Under the pieces are notes generated by a model. The model was given only the letters and a program-made list of their open reading frames with translations, had not been told where the DNA came from and made no database searches. Positions 1-9,290 of a DNA stretch of 64,000 nt are shown one piece after another; the first letter of the stretch is position 1, and the number at the start of each line of letters is the position of its first letter. Origin of the DNA: Eulemur rufifrons (lineage: Eukaryota; Chordata; Mammalia; Primates; Lemuridae). The stretch is from NCBI RefSeq assembly GCF_041146395.1, contig NW_027182932.1:79501-143500 (forward strand). Direction: 5' to 3'. A program made the translations under genes and the position numbers.

Positions 1-1729
1 TAAAGTTGAAAGCAAAGTAGTCAGCCAAGGGGAGCTATTGAACCATGACTCGAACCACCCTTCTCTTTGTTCACGTTCTCGCCTCCGTTTAGCCAGTCCT
101 TCTCTGACTTTAGCCATGGATTCTCTTACTACCCCGGTATGGTCAGCGTAGAAGCAGCACTCTTCCCCTAGGGCCGCACACAGCCCTCCCTGTTGGAGGA
201 GTAGTAGGTCTAGTCCCCTCCGGTTCTGCAGCACTACCTCAGACAGTGAGGTCAATGACTTTTCTAAATGGGAGATGGATTCTTCGATCCTGGATATGTC
301 TTCATCTACAGCGGCCCTCAGGCTATTGAACCCCCTGTGCTGCACCGCTAAGGATGAGATACCTGTCCCTGTTCCTATTGCACCCAGACCGAAAAGGGTG
401 GCTAAGGTTATTGCTGTAAAGGGCTCTCTTTTTGTAGTTAACCTGGCACCTCCTGTGCCTTTTTCCCATGCATCATATATTATATTTTCTTGGTGGTAGA
501 TAACCTTAGGGAATACTAGTACCATGATGCAGACTTCCTCTAACTCATTAAAGACAGACAGGCTAAGGCATGGGGTCAAGCCTGTTTTAGAACAAACCCA
601 CCATCCATTGAGTGCCGGAATCACCCATTTTGTTCCTCCATTCCGGTTTATAGATGGGTGGACTATAGCACAAAGTTGTGCATGGCTAGGGGGCACCTTC
701 CCTACGCAGGTCCCATTTCCAGTGACTGCCTGAAGTGTTAGCCCCGGCCCCTTGTGGTCCCATGTGCAGGACCTGGGGGCCTCCTCTCCCGTGCGGTTGA
801 AGGGGGCATCTATTCCTACTGCTTCATAGAAAGGGGGTCTGATGTCATAGCATAACCAACAGGCTTTTGTAGCATTGGGATCGGAGCGATTTAATGCTTC
901 ATATGCTGCTGTCAGCATTTTCCATAAGGGATCTCCTGACCCCTTTGTCCTGGGGGTTATTTGCGTTTCTATCTCTGCCACCGGGGTCCTTAAGAGTGAG
1001 GGTGAAGCAACAGTCGGGCGTGGGCCATTTTGTTTATCTCCCAGCACCCCCAAAATGTCAGAATCGGTTCCCCCCAGCACTGGATTGGGCCCTACAGCGC
1101 CCGAGATGGGAGAAGCCCTCAGTTTGAATTGTATTACAGTGCCTCGCCCCCCCCCAGCGGCGATCATAGAGAGTTACTCCCCAGTATAGTCCCGAGACCC
1201 ACCGTCTGTCTTTTTTTCCTTCTTCTGTGAATCTTACACGTATCAGGTTACAGTCAGAGGTATACCTGGTTCGTGAGCATGGCCGGACATAAGACATCTC
1301 AATGAAAAGAGGTCGGACCTGCCATTTCCACTCTCCGTCATTGGTAATCACACATTTCCAGGCTGCACAGTAGAGAGACTCGATCCCCCCACACGCGCGC
1401 CTCATTTCCCCTGTTCTAAATCCCGGACATGCAAAAAAACCATTCCTACTTAATTCTATCCGGGCCTGGCGTTGGGTATACTGATATTCATAGCCCAATC
1501 CCTGCCGCTTAGGGTTATACTGCAGATTATCCATGCCTGGCAATTGTTCTAAGTTGAAGTACAGGTCCGGCCACCAAGTGTTTAGTGGGGCCGTTCCTGA
1601 AGTCCTGCTATAAACTTCATGAGTTTCTAAGTTAGTGATTTCCCAGGTGAGGTTATAGGGCATGTGGGGATTTGGGTCAGTCATTACTTTTCCCATAAGG
1701 GTTATGTATATAGCAGTCACCACCAGCAT
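1..1729 (-). pseudogene. env: Gammaretroviral env, one frameshift, 3' end outside window
   Basis: This encodes the surface and transmembrane envelope glycoprotein. The N-terminal frame starts at 1729, 18 nt after the pol stop and in the same frame as pol. It opens with a short hydrophobic leader and runs through cysteine-rich SU sequence to a stop at 1058. At 1147-1155 there is a run of nine C on the plus strand (nine G in the coding sense). Reading shifts there, and the other frame is open from that point to the window edge. That second frame shows the CWLC (CXXC) motif at 850-861, a basic cleavage site ending K-R near 435-440 followed by a hydrophobic fusion peptide, and the CX6CC cysteines near 150-175. 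The simplest reading is one extra G. The membrane anchor and tail are not in the window. Confidence 0.88.
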
Positions 1730-1747
1730 TTTTATTCCGTATTGTCT

Positions 1748-2893
1748 TTATCCTGAGTCCCGCGGCGGTCTGGTTGTTACGCGAGTCAGTCTCGTCTTTA
1801 GTGGATTCTCAGGATCCGCTGAGGCCCTCCACTGAACTTGCTGCTGCTCCCGCTCGTCCTCGTTGGCAGGTCTTACGTGGGAGTGGTGTACCCAAGTTGC
1901 CACTCCGTCAACCTTTAGGGCAGTGGGGGTAACAAGAATAGTCTGAAAAGGTCCCTTCCACCTGGGCTCCAGGGTCTTGCTATTATGCCGTTTTACCCAT
2001 ACCCAATCTCCCGGCTGGTAAGGGTGCCCGTTAGCCTTTTCCCCTGCCGGTCGGGTGACCTGATAAATGGCTCGAAGGGCAGGCCAGATCTGGCTCTGAA
2101 CCCTTTGCAGGGCCTGCACAGCCTGTAGTACTTCTATAGGGTGTTCAGGCAGGGTCTCAGGTTTCATTTTTGGAATTACCGGTGGAGGAGCACCGTATAC
2201 TATCTCAAAGGGGGTTAGGCCTAAATGGTAGGGGGTGTTCCGGGCTCGGAACAGGGCAAAGGGAAGGAGCGTCACCCAGTCCCCGCCAGTCTCCAGAACC
2301 AATTTAGTCAAAGTCTCCTTTAGAGTTCTGTTCATTCTCTCTACCTGCCCTGAGCTCTGGGGATTATATGCACAATGTAGTTTCCAATCTGCCCCTAGAG
2401 CCCGGGCGAGTCCCTGACTAACTTGACTTGTGAAGGCTGGGCCGTTGTCAGACCCTATGCTCTCCAGCAGCCCGTATCTGGGAACTATTTCTTCCAGCAT
2501 TTTCTTGGCTACTATTAAAGCAGTTTCTCTTTTAGTAGGAAAAGCCTCTACCCACCCTGAGAAGGTGTCTACCATAACCAGCAAGTACTTGTACCCATAT
2601 TTCCCTGGCCTTACCTCCGTGAAATCTATTTCCCAAAACAATCCTGGCCGCCTCCCCCGTTCCCTGATACCTGCATGGGTCCCTCTGATCCTCCCCGGCT
2701 GCATGACCTGGCAGACACGACAGTCCTTGACAATGCTTTCTGCTGTCTTTCCTTGTGATTTGAATCTGAGTTGTGCAGTGTCCAGCAGCTGCAACATCTT
2801 TTTCTTGCCTAGATGCGTTGTCTGGTGCAAGTGTCTCAGCAGATGGTTCCCCAAGGCTTCAGGAACTACTAGGCGATGCTCTCTGTCTTGGAA
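1748..2893 (-). pseudogene. pol: Gammaretroviral integrase (3' part of pol)
   Basis: Integrase inserts viral DNA into the host genome. The segment follows an in-frame TAG at 2894-2896 and is open for about 380 codons to its natural end at 1748. It shows the N-terminal H-H-C-C zinc site (HLHQTTH, then CRVCQ) and the D,D-35-E core: D in EIDFTEV, D in GSDNGPAF, E in GQVERMN. A basic C-terminal domain follows, containing PYQPGDWVWVKRH. All three catalytic acids are present. Env begins immediately downstream. Only the upstream stop prevents its synthesis as part of Gag-Pol. Confidence 0.9.
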
Positions 2894-4165
2894 CTAACCA
2901 TCCTTACCCTGCGTTGCCTGAAGTTTTTCTCTGGCCCAGTCCATGTCCATACTGGAATAGTCCGGTTGAGGGGGTATCTCTCCCATTCCTGGGGGCGGCA
3001 GGCTCAAGTGTAGGACATCTGTTGGTGTAGGTCCTTCCGCAGCCCTCTTGGCCTCGGCATCCGCGGCCCGGTTGCCTCGAGCTTCTAGGGAGTCCCCCTT
3101 CTGGTGTCCCGGAGTGTGGACTACAGCCACTGCCTTTGGTAACAGGATAGCTTCTAGCAATTGAAGTATTTCAGGCTTATGTTTGATTTCTTTGCCCTCT
3201 GCCGTGATGAAGCCCCTTTCTTTATAGAGGGCTCCATGTATGTGCACTGTCCCAAAGGCGTAGCGGCTGTCAGTATATACCGTCAGCCTCTTTCCCTGGG
3301 CCCGGCGAAGGGCTTCCGTTAATGCAATCAGCTCAGCCTTCTGGGCGGACGTTCCCTGTGGCAGGCGTGCAGCCCAGATAAGGTTGCCTTGTCCATCTAC
3401 TATGGCTGCTCCTGCGTACCTGTGTCCCTCCCTGACGAAGCTACTCCCGTCCGTGAACCAGGTCAGGTCGCTGTTCGCAAGAGGGCGGTCCTGCAGGTCC
3501 TTCCGGGCCATCTGGGTCTCCGCCAGGATCTCAAGGCAGCTATGCTCAGGCGTTGCCGGTCCAGGATCTGGCAGGAGCGTGGCTGGATTCAGGATGGCAG
3601 GAGCTCGAAACTCGATACGGGGAGTATCTAACAGAAGCCCCTGATAGTGAGTCAACCTCGCATTTGTAATCCATCGCCCTGGTGGCTGCTTCAGGATCCC
3701 CTCTATGGCATGAGGGGTGGTAATTCGCAGATGCTGACCCAGGGTGAGCTTGTCGGCGTCTTTGACCAGCAGGGCTGCGGCTGCGATGATACACAAACAC
3801 GCCGGCCACCCTGCCGCTACGGGGTCAAGTTTCTTGGACAGATATGCTACCGGCCGCCTCCACGGTCCCAGCATCTGTGTGAGCACCCCCTTGGCTATTT
3901 CCTTTTTTTCATCCACAAAGAGGTGGAACTCCTTCGTGGGGTCAGGGAGGGCTAGGGCCGGGGCCTCTAGCATGGCTGTTCTCAAGGCTTGGAAGGCGCT
4001 CTCCATTTGCTTAGTCCATTCCCAAGCCTGACCTGCCTTACACCCCTCATATAAGGGTCGAGCCTTTTCTGCAAACCCTGGGATCCAGAGGCGGCAGTAC
4101 CCTACTGATCCCAAGAACTCCCTTACTTCCCGACATGAGGTCGGAGTGGGTATTCTTAACACAGT
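2894..4165 (-). pseudogene. pol: Gammaretroviral RT thumb/connection and RNase H
   Basis: This is the middle of pol, lying between a TAG at 4166-4168 and a TAG at 2894-2896, both in the pol frame. The first part matches the RT thumb and connection ([17 protein letters not shown]). RNase H follows with catalytic acids visible in [27 protein letters not shown] and a late D in [10 protein letters not shown], plus the HTPGHQKG loop. It degrades the RNA strand during reverse transcription. The frame has no insertion or deletion, so the lesions look like point substitutions. Confidence 0.9.
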
Positions 4166-4594
4166 CTATTTCATTGCCTCAGTTAGCCATCTTTGTCCTC
4201 CCTTTATTTTATATCCTAGATAGGTGACTTCTTCCTTGCAGATCTGGGCCTTCGTAGCACTAGCCCGGTACCCCATCTCGCCCAGCGCCCTGAGTAAGTC
4301 CTTGGTGCCCTCTAAGCAGGTCTGTGAGGTTGGGGCAGCTAGTAACAGATCATCTACATACTGTAGCAGAGTCACCTGTGGATGACTGGCCCGGTACTCA
4401 CCCAAGTCTTCATGGAGGGCCTCGTTGAACAGGGTGGGTGAGTTCTTAAACCCCTGGGGTAGCCGTGTCCACGTCAACTGTCCTCGGATTCCCCTCTCCT
4501 CATCTTGCCATTCAAAGGCAAATATTTCCTGGCTGCGCGGGGCTACTGCCAAGCTGAAAAAGGCATCCTTTAAATCCAGAACAGTATACCAGGT
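4166..4594 (-). pseudogene. pol: Gammaretroviral RT palm with YVDD
   Basis: This is the RT fingers/palm segment, read in the same frame as its neighbours and bounded by a TAA at 4595-4597 and a TAG at 4166-4168. It contains the first catalytic aspartate region (VLDLKDAFF), the LPQGFKNSP motif and the YVDD catalytic box at 4349-4360. The active-site residues are intact, while the two stops block expression of full-length polymerase. Confidence 0.9.
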
Positions 4595-5401
4595 TTATGT
4601 TGGAGGAAGGGAACTCAGCAGGGTGTAGGGGTTGGGAACCGTAGGGTGGATGTCTAGGACGCGCGCGTTGACCTCCCTGAGGTCCTGTACAGGCCGATAA
4701 TCCTTTCCACCCGGTTTCCTCACTGGCAGCAGGGGAGTATTCCAGGCTGACTGGCACCTCCGGAGGATCCCGGCGTCTAGGAGCCTTCGAATGTGAGGCG
4801 TTATTCCCACTCTAGCTTCTTGGGGCATGGGATACTGTCTGACTCGGGCCGGTTCAGCTCCCGGTTTCAGCTCAATATAAAGAGGAGGCCGATGCTCTGC
4901 CCATCCTGCTCCCCCTGTCTCAGCCCAGGCTTTAGGAAAATCTCGAAACCAGTGTTCCATCTCTCCTTCCTGACAGATCCTCACAGGCTGGTATAGTCGG
5001 TACTCATCCGCCTGGGCCAAGGTCAGGACTTGAGTAACCTGAGGGCTGCTGATATGGTTCCCTTTAGCATCAGTTACTATTATTCCTTTGTCTTCAAAAT
5101 AGATACGGGCTCTTAGCTTTGTAAGTATATCTCTTCCTAACAAGGGGGTGGGACACTCCGGAATGACCATAAAGGCATGGCTCACTTGCCCTGAGCTCAG
5201 GTCTAGCTTTCGCCGAGTAGTCCATCGGTAGGGTCTGGTTCCGGTTGCCCCCTGCACCCAACTAGTCTTGTTGGACAACTTTCCAGTGGTTCCAGTGATT
5301 ACTGAATGTTCTGCTCCTGTGTCTACCAAGAAACTGACTGGGTTCCCCTCCACTTCTATAGTTACCCTGGGCTCGGGGAGGGAATCCGAACCCCGTCTTC
5401 C
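4595..5401 (-). pseudogene. pro/pol: Gammaretroviral protease and N-terminal RT
   Basis: It is read in frame directly after the gag TAG. The protease has the aspartyl active site [10 protein letters not shown] and the later hydrophobic LLGRDIL segment. N-terminal RT follows ([27 protein letters not shown]). The frame ends at a TAA at 4595-4597, just before the [12 protein letters not shown] region, where families of this type have a sense codon. Protease cleaves Gag and Gag-Pol during maturation. It could still be made here if readthrough occurs. Confidence 0.9.
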
Positions 5402-5404
5402 CTA
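5402..5404 (-). promoter_or_regulatory. gag TAG stop with gammaretroviral readthrough layout
   Basis: The gag stop is TAG followed by GGA, and the same frame continues without a gap into protease. Gammaretroviruses make Gag-Pol by suppressing a UAG codon, helped by a downstream pseudoknot. The stop, the following G and the shared frame are visible here. The pseudoknot is inferred and was not folded. Confidence 0.75.
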
Positions 5405-6994
5405 TTCACTGTCTTCTCCCTGCCCCGCTATTAAGACTCTCTTAGGCGATGCTTTCCCCCCTAGCCCCCCTTTTTTCTTAGGACATTCTCTAGCCCAATG
5501 CCCCCTCTCCTTGCAGTTTGCACACTGGTCTTTCTCTAGCCTTCTCCTCCGGGGGCGGCCTCCTCTCTCCTCCCCAAACTCTTTTCTCCCGAGCGTGCTC
5601 CCTGTAGCTGCCAGAAGAATCTTGGCCATCTCTTTGTTGGCTTTTCTAATTTCCCCAGCCTGGAACTTTCTATCTTCTTGTCTAATCCTTTCTAGCCTCT
5701 CTTCCGGGGTCTCCCTATTATTATAGACTTTCTCAGCCACCTCTAATAGATCTTGTATAGTCTTTTCACATAATCTATCCATCCTCTGTACTTTTCTCCT
5801 TATATCAGGGGCTGCCTGGTTTACAAAGGCCATCATTACTGCCGCCTTGCTCTCTTCTGCTGTAGGATCTATGGGAGTGTACTGTCTGAAAGCCTCCATA
5901 ATCCTCTCCAGATAGGCCGCTGGACTTTCCTCGGGCCCCTGCCGAACATCCCCTACCTTAGCCAAATTGGTCGGCTTTCGTGCCGCTGCCCGGAGACCGG
6001 CCATTAGAGTCTGGCGGTAGACCCGGAGACGCTCCCTACCTTCAGCTTCATTGTAATCCCAGGGGTGTCGTTCAAGTGGGAACGCCCGGTCTATGATCCC
6101 TGGATTAGTGGTGGGTCTGCCGTCATCCCCTGGAACCAGTTTCCGTGCTTCTCCCTGTATTCTTTCCCTTTCTTCAGTAGTAAAAAGAACTTTTAGTAGT
6201 TGCTGACAGTCGTCCCAGGTGGGCTGGTGAGTGAACAAAACAGAATCTAAAAGGTTAATTAGATCTTTAGGATTCTCTGAGAAGTTGGTATTTTGAGACT
6301 TCCAGTTATACAGATCACTAGTCGAAAAAGGCCAATATTGGTAAGCCTGTTCCCCGTCAGCTTGCGGGGGCCCTATTGCACGCAGGGGAAGAGCCATGAC
6401 TGGTTCTGGGTCCAGTGTTCTAGCGGCCCGCTGCCGGGTCCCGTACGCCGGGCCATCCACTAAGGGAGCTGCAGTGGCTGGGGCTGCGGCTGCAGCGGCT
6501 GGGGCTGCGGCTGCAGCGGGGTTATAAGGTGGGGGTGGAATACACTCCTGGTCTATTAGGTCAGGATAGGGAGTGGAGTCCGGAAGAACAGACGGCGAGT
6601 CCAAAGGGGTGCCTTTTGTAGTCCCCGATTTGGACTCCCCCTCTTTCCTGGCCTCCTTTGCTACCATGATCTTGCTGTCTCCTACTGGGAGCAGGATCTT
6701 CCTCAACCAGAGTGGGGGGTCCTGGACTAAGTCTTGCCAGACAATAATGTATGGAATCTGGTCAGGATGACCGTGGGGCCCTTTGTCGAACACCCTTTCT
6801 TTTACTTTGGAAATGATACCAGAGTCAAACGTTACATCCCGGGGCCATCCAACCCCGAAAGTTGGCCACTCAGACTTACAAAACTTAATAAATTTGCCTT
6901 TCCTGATTTCTATAGCGAGGTTGTGAGCCCTATCCTTGACTTCTTTGAAATGATCTATGAGGATAGACAGAGGCGTTGTCTGTGTCTGCCCCAT
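5402..6994 (-). CDS. gag: Gammaretroviral Gag, open reading frame intact
   Basis: This is the structural polyprotein of about 530 residues. An ATG at 7000 is in frame, but I chose the ATG at 6994 because it gives MGQTQTTPLS, with the glycine needed for N-myristoylation. Matrix occupies about the first 125 residues. A PPPPY late-budding motif lies near residue 155, followed by an alanine-rich linker. Capsid starts near PLRAIG (about 203) and includes QYWPFSTSDLYNWK. One CCHC zinc knuckle (CANCKERGHWAREC) sits near residues 490-504. It ends at TAG 5402-5404, followed in frame by pro. No internal stop or frameshift is seen, so it could still encode protein. Confidence 0.92.
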   Translation of the reverse strand: MGQTQTTPLSILIDHFKEVKDRAHNLAIEIRKGKFIKFCKSEWPTFGVGWPRDVTFDSGIISKVKERVFDKGPHGHPDQIPYIIVWQDLVQDPPLWLRKILLPVGDSKIMVAKEARKEGESKSGTTKGTPLDSPSVLPDSTPYPDLIDQECIPPPPYNPAAAAAPAAAAAAPATAAPLVDGPAYGTRQRAARTLDPEPVMALPLRAIGPPQADGEQAYQYWPFSTSDLYNWKSQNTNFSENPKDLINLLDSVLFTHQPTWDDCQQLLKVLFTTEERERIQGEARKLVPGDDGRPTTNPGIIDRAFPLERHPWDYNEAEGRERLRVYRQTLMAGLRAAARKPTNLAKVGDVRQGPEESPAAYLERIMEAFRQYTPIDPTAEESKAAVMMAFVNQAAPDIRRKVQRMDRLCEKTIQDLLEVAEKVYNNRETPEERLERIRQEDRKFQAGEIRKANKEMAKILLAATGSTLGRKEFGEERGGRPRRRRLEKDQCANCKERGHWARECPKKKGGLGGKASPKRVLIAGQGEDSE

Positions 6995-7253
6995 GCTCAC
7001 AAAGGGAACGGGGGAAGGGGGTTTCTCTCAGGTGTCCGCCTGGCTGCGTCCCTCGCGGGAACTTAGGCGCGTCTTGGCTAAGGTGTACCCGTATAAACCC
7101 CGGGCCTGGTCACTCCCTTTTAGGGGAGTGAATCACCGTTATGCCATACGACGCTGCCACAGAATCGCAGGTTAGGACCCACTCAGATTCCGTAGCCGTG
7201 GCCGTGGAACCTTATACAGTCACGCTTCACTCATTCAATCAGGCAGACAGACT

Positions 7254-7451
7254 TTATGTGGGGGGGTCTATTCGCAGCCACACTATTATTCCTATTACAA
7301 CCCAGTAAAAGAGTGTGAGGGCGCACCTCTGTGGGGTTCCCCAAGAAGGAGGGGCAACAGTGTATAGACCGATACCAAATACCAGAACCAGTGAGCCCAC
7401 AAGAATAAGCTGCAACCAAAAAGCAGTAACTCCAGAGACCGAGGGAATCAT
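7254..7451 (-). CDS. Small hydrophobic ORF in proviral leader, possible upstream peptide
   Basis: The 65-codon ORF has two strongly hydrophobic stretches (around FWLQLILVGSLVLVFGIGLY and LFYWVVIGIIVWL), so it looks like a two-pass membrane peptide. It lies upstream of gag and in a different frame, so it is not a simple N-terminal extension. Some gammaretroviruses make an alternative, membrane-anchored Gag from the leader. Whether this is related would need splicing or a frame change. It could be chance. Confidence 0.25.
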   Translation of the reverse strand: MIPSVSGVTAFWLQLILVGSLVLVFGIGLYTVAPPSWGTPQRCALTLFYWVVIGIIVWLRIDPPT

Positions 7452-7894
7452 CGAAAGGATGACCCTAGGCGACAGGGTTCCGGGGCCTCGGCGGGGCCAC
7501 GGGCCCAGAGCTGGGAGACGCTGTGGGCTGCAGTGAATAAACAGAAGTAGCGGGGGGAAAGGGCTGGGGGGTTGAGTGTGGTGGAGAGTTACTAGTCCAC
7601 CCTTGTCTGCCGCCTCTGCGACAAACAGGACATTTAACTCCGTTGTTAATCGGGAAACTTTGGGGACTAAAGATAGAGCTGCTTTCTCTGCATATCAGAT
7701 CAAATCCACGCTCCTGTGAGTGAAGAAGAAACATAAAACACGGACAAAAGCGGCGATATAAGCCACAATCTAACACTAAAAGCGAAGCAAGTGGGCGGCG
7801 CCTTTGTGCAGGGCGGGCACTAGGCCGCTGCCGCCACCGCCTCTGGGCGGGACAACGGGAGGGTGCAGGGGCCGCTGCTGCTGCTGCTGGAGTG

Positions 7895-8125
7895 CGGGCG
7901 CATGGGCGCACGCGCGGGTCTCCGCTGCCGCCGCCACCGGAGAGTCGGCGGGCGCGCGCAAGGGCCTCCGGCGCGCCGCTGCCGCCACCGGGAGTGGGCG
8001 GGCGCGTCCGGGCCTCCGCCGCCGCCACCGGAGAGTCGGCGGGCGCGCGCAAGGGCCTCTGGCGCGCCGCTGCCGCCACCGGGAGTGGGCGGGCACACGC
8101 GCGGGCCTCCGCCGCACCGCCGGGA
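7895..8125. repeat. G+C-rich 91 bp tandem repeat in proviral leader
   Basis: The block beginning 'gagagtcggcgggcgcgcg' at 7940 recurs at 8031, giving a period of 91 bp. The flanks before and after carry partial copies. Each unit itself looks like two diverged halves of about 45 bp, each with 'gccgccaccgg' and 'gggcgggcgcg'. The surroundings also have (CTG/CCG)n-type runs. It forms part of the proviral leader. Confidence 0.85.
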
Positions 8126-8449
8126 GCGGGCGCCGCCGCCGCCTCCGCCCCCACCCCCCCACCCCCGCTGCCGCTGCCGCTGCTGCTGCTGCTGGGGGAT
8201 GGGCCGCTGAACGAACACCAAAGACTCAAACAGGGAACAATGGCCACCAGACAATAACGCACATAGACCACGACAAGACGTTTCACAAACTCCCAACTCT
8301 TGGCCCTGTGGCCAGCTTAGTTTCCCTCTCAAACGGACCTTACCGGCCCGTGCCGGAAACCTACCGAGGGGGGGCGAGGGACGTCTCCCTTCGCTCCCGG
8401 GCCAGCAACCTCCCAGTGCGTCCACCTAGGTCTTGGCCGGCCACCAATT

Positions 8450-8454
8450 ACCTG
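8450..8454 (-). promoter_or_regulatory. Candidate major splice donor of provirus
   Basis: The minus strand reads CAG|GTAATT about 80 nt downstream of the primer binding site. This is the expected position for the donor used to make spliced env mRNA in gammaretroviruses. A second CAG/GT-like site (CTAG|GTGG) lies about 25 nt further on. Confidence 0.55.
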
Positions 8455-8533
8455 CACCGCGCGGATTTTCTTTTTTTTTTTTTTAAAGTTCCAACTCCTC
8501 CTTGGGCCTGGATTCTGTTCCAGGGGTTTCGGG

Positions 8534-8551
8534 ATCCCGGACGAGCCCCCA
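8534..8551 (-). promoter_or_regulatory. Primer binding site, tRNA-Pro type
   Basis: The minus-strand 18-mer TGGGGGCTCGTCCGGGAT is the complement of the 3' end of tRNA-Pro(UGG), the primer of many gammaretroviruses. It lies 4 nt from the end of the LTR. Confidence 0.93.
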
Positions 8552-8626
8552 AAAATGTAAGAACCGGTTACCCTCAGTCCCAGGAACAGATAGGCAGAGT
8601 CACCAAGGCTGCAACAGACAAAGGAG

Positions 8627-8632
8627 TTTATT
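8627..8632 (-). promoter_or_regulatory. LTR polyadenylation signal AATAAA
   Basis: The hexamer is AATAAA on the minus strand, inside the presumed R region downstream of the LTR TATA box, as expected for a gammaretroviral LTR. Confidence 0.75.
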
Positions 8633-8721
8633 TTCTAGCCTAGGCTAGGGTCCAAGGCTCAGAGCACCAGCGCAGTGGTCTCTCCACGAGCCCGGACCTC
8701 GCCCTGGGGTGGAAACAAAGC

Positions 8722-8728
8722 TTTTATA
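8722..8728 (-). promoter_or_regulatory. LTR TATA box
   Basis: The minus strand reads TATAAAA within AGTATAAAAGC. Transcription would start about 25-30 nt further along the minus strand, near 8695. Confidence 0.8.
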
Positions 8729-8807
8729 CTTATCGATAGGTTACATGTATTGGGCACACCCCCCCACCCCCCTTTTAGTTCATTTGTTCCCTCAAAAGTG
8801 GCCGATA

Positions 8808-8876
8808 GCTTTGGCTCCTGATTGGCCAGTTTCCAAGCCAGAGCTTTGGCTCCTAATTGGCCAGTTTCCAAGCCAG
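8808..8876 (-). repeat. U3 direct repeat, 2 x 35 bp, with CCAAT boxes
   Basis: 'gctttggctcct' at 8808 and 8843 is followed in both cases by 'attggccagtttccaagccag'. Each copy carries ATTGG (CCAAT on the proviral strand). Tandem U3 repeats are typical LTR enhancers. Confidence 0.85.
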
Positions 8877-9045
8877 GGCCCTCAGTTGTTACCAGCGGCA
8901 TTCCTGGGGGGGGAGGGCCTGCGTTGGGGAAACCAAAACTTAGGCCTTTCCTAAGAGGTCCAGTCTGTCATGGAGTTACTCCTGTTTTCCTTCCTGCTCT
9001 ACATTCTTTTCTTTCTTTCTTTCTTTTTTTTTTTTTAACATATCG

Positions 9046-9290
9046 AGGATATTAACCAGCTTGAGCAACATAGCAAGACCCTGTCTCTATAAAAAGTAGA
9101 AAAATTAACTGGGTGGGGTGGCATGTGTCTGTGGTCTAAGCTACTTGAAAGGCTAAGGCAGGAGGATGGCTTGAGCCCAGGAGTTTGAGGTTGCACTGAG
9201 CTATGATGATGTCACTGCACTCTAGCTCAGGCAAGAGTGCAAGACCCTGTCTCCAAAAACAAACAAACAAACAAACAAACAAAAAAAAAA
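9046..9290 (+). mobile_element. Old Alu (AluJ-like), 5' truncated
   Basis: It starts within the left arm ('ccagcttgagcaacatagcaagaccctgtctc'), has a right arm, and ends in a (CAAA)n-type tail. It is diverged, so it is an old copy. A T/TTC-rich run (9004-9037) separates it from the LTR. Confidence 0.8.

Larger units (their letters stand above)
6995..8533 (-). other. Long proviral leader between PBS and gag
   Basis: About 1.54 kb separates the primer binding site from the gag ATG. It would hold the packaging signal. The part near 7001-7450 has ordinary composition. The part from about 7776 to 8215 is strongly G+C- and CpG-rich with repeats. Several overlapping frames are open across that part because stop codons are rare there: 7465-8286 (273 codons), 7820-8425 and others. 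None resembles a protein I know, so I treat them as composition effects. Confidence 0.7.
1..9003 (-). mobile_element. Gammaretroviral provirus, 5' LTR to env, cut by window edge
   Basis: The order on the minus strand is LTR, primer binding site, splice donor, long leader, gag, TAG, pro-pol, env. The layout, the Pro-type primer site, the single-zinc-knuckle Gag, the gag/pol join at an in-frame TAG, and the CX6CC transmembrane envelope all fit a gammaretrovirus. gag is open throughout, pol has three stops in one frame, and env has one frameshift. That is light damage, so the insertion is probably fairly young, but LTR-LTR divergence cannot be measured because the 3' LTR is outside the window. 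The right flank directly after the LTR is 'ttct', which would be one copy of a 4 bp duplication if the other side confirms it. Confidence 0.95.
8556..9003 (-). repeat. Gammaretroviral 5' LTR, 448 bp
   Basis: In proviral sense it begins TGTAGAGCAGG and ends GGTTCTTACA, giving the inverted ends TGTA/TACA. It is followed by the primer binding site. U3 contains a 35 bp direct repeat and a TATA box. AATAAA lies about 95 nt after the TATA box. R probably starts near 8695. The right flank is a pyrimidine-rich host stretch. Confidence 0.92.

Noticed and set aside
7465..8643. Several long overlapping ORFs on both strands in the CpG-rich proviral leader
   Set aside because: They consist mainly of Ala, Gly, Pro, Arg and Ser runs and are open in most frames at once, which is what stop-poor G+C-rich repeats produce. 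No domain was recognised.
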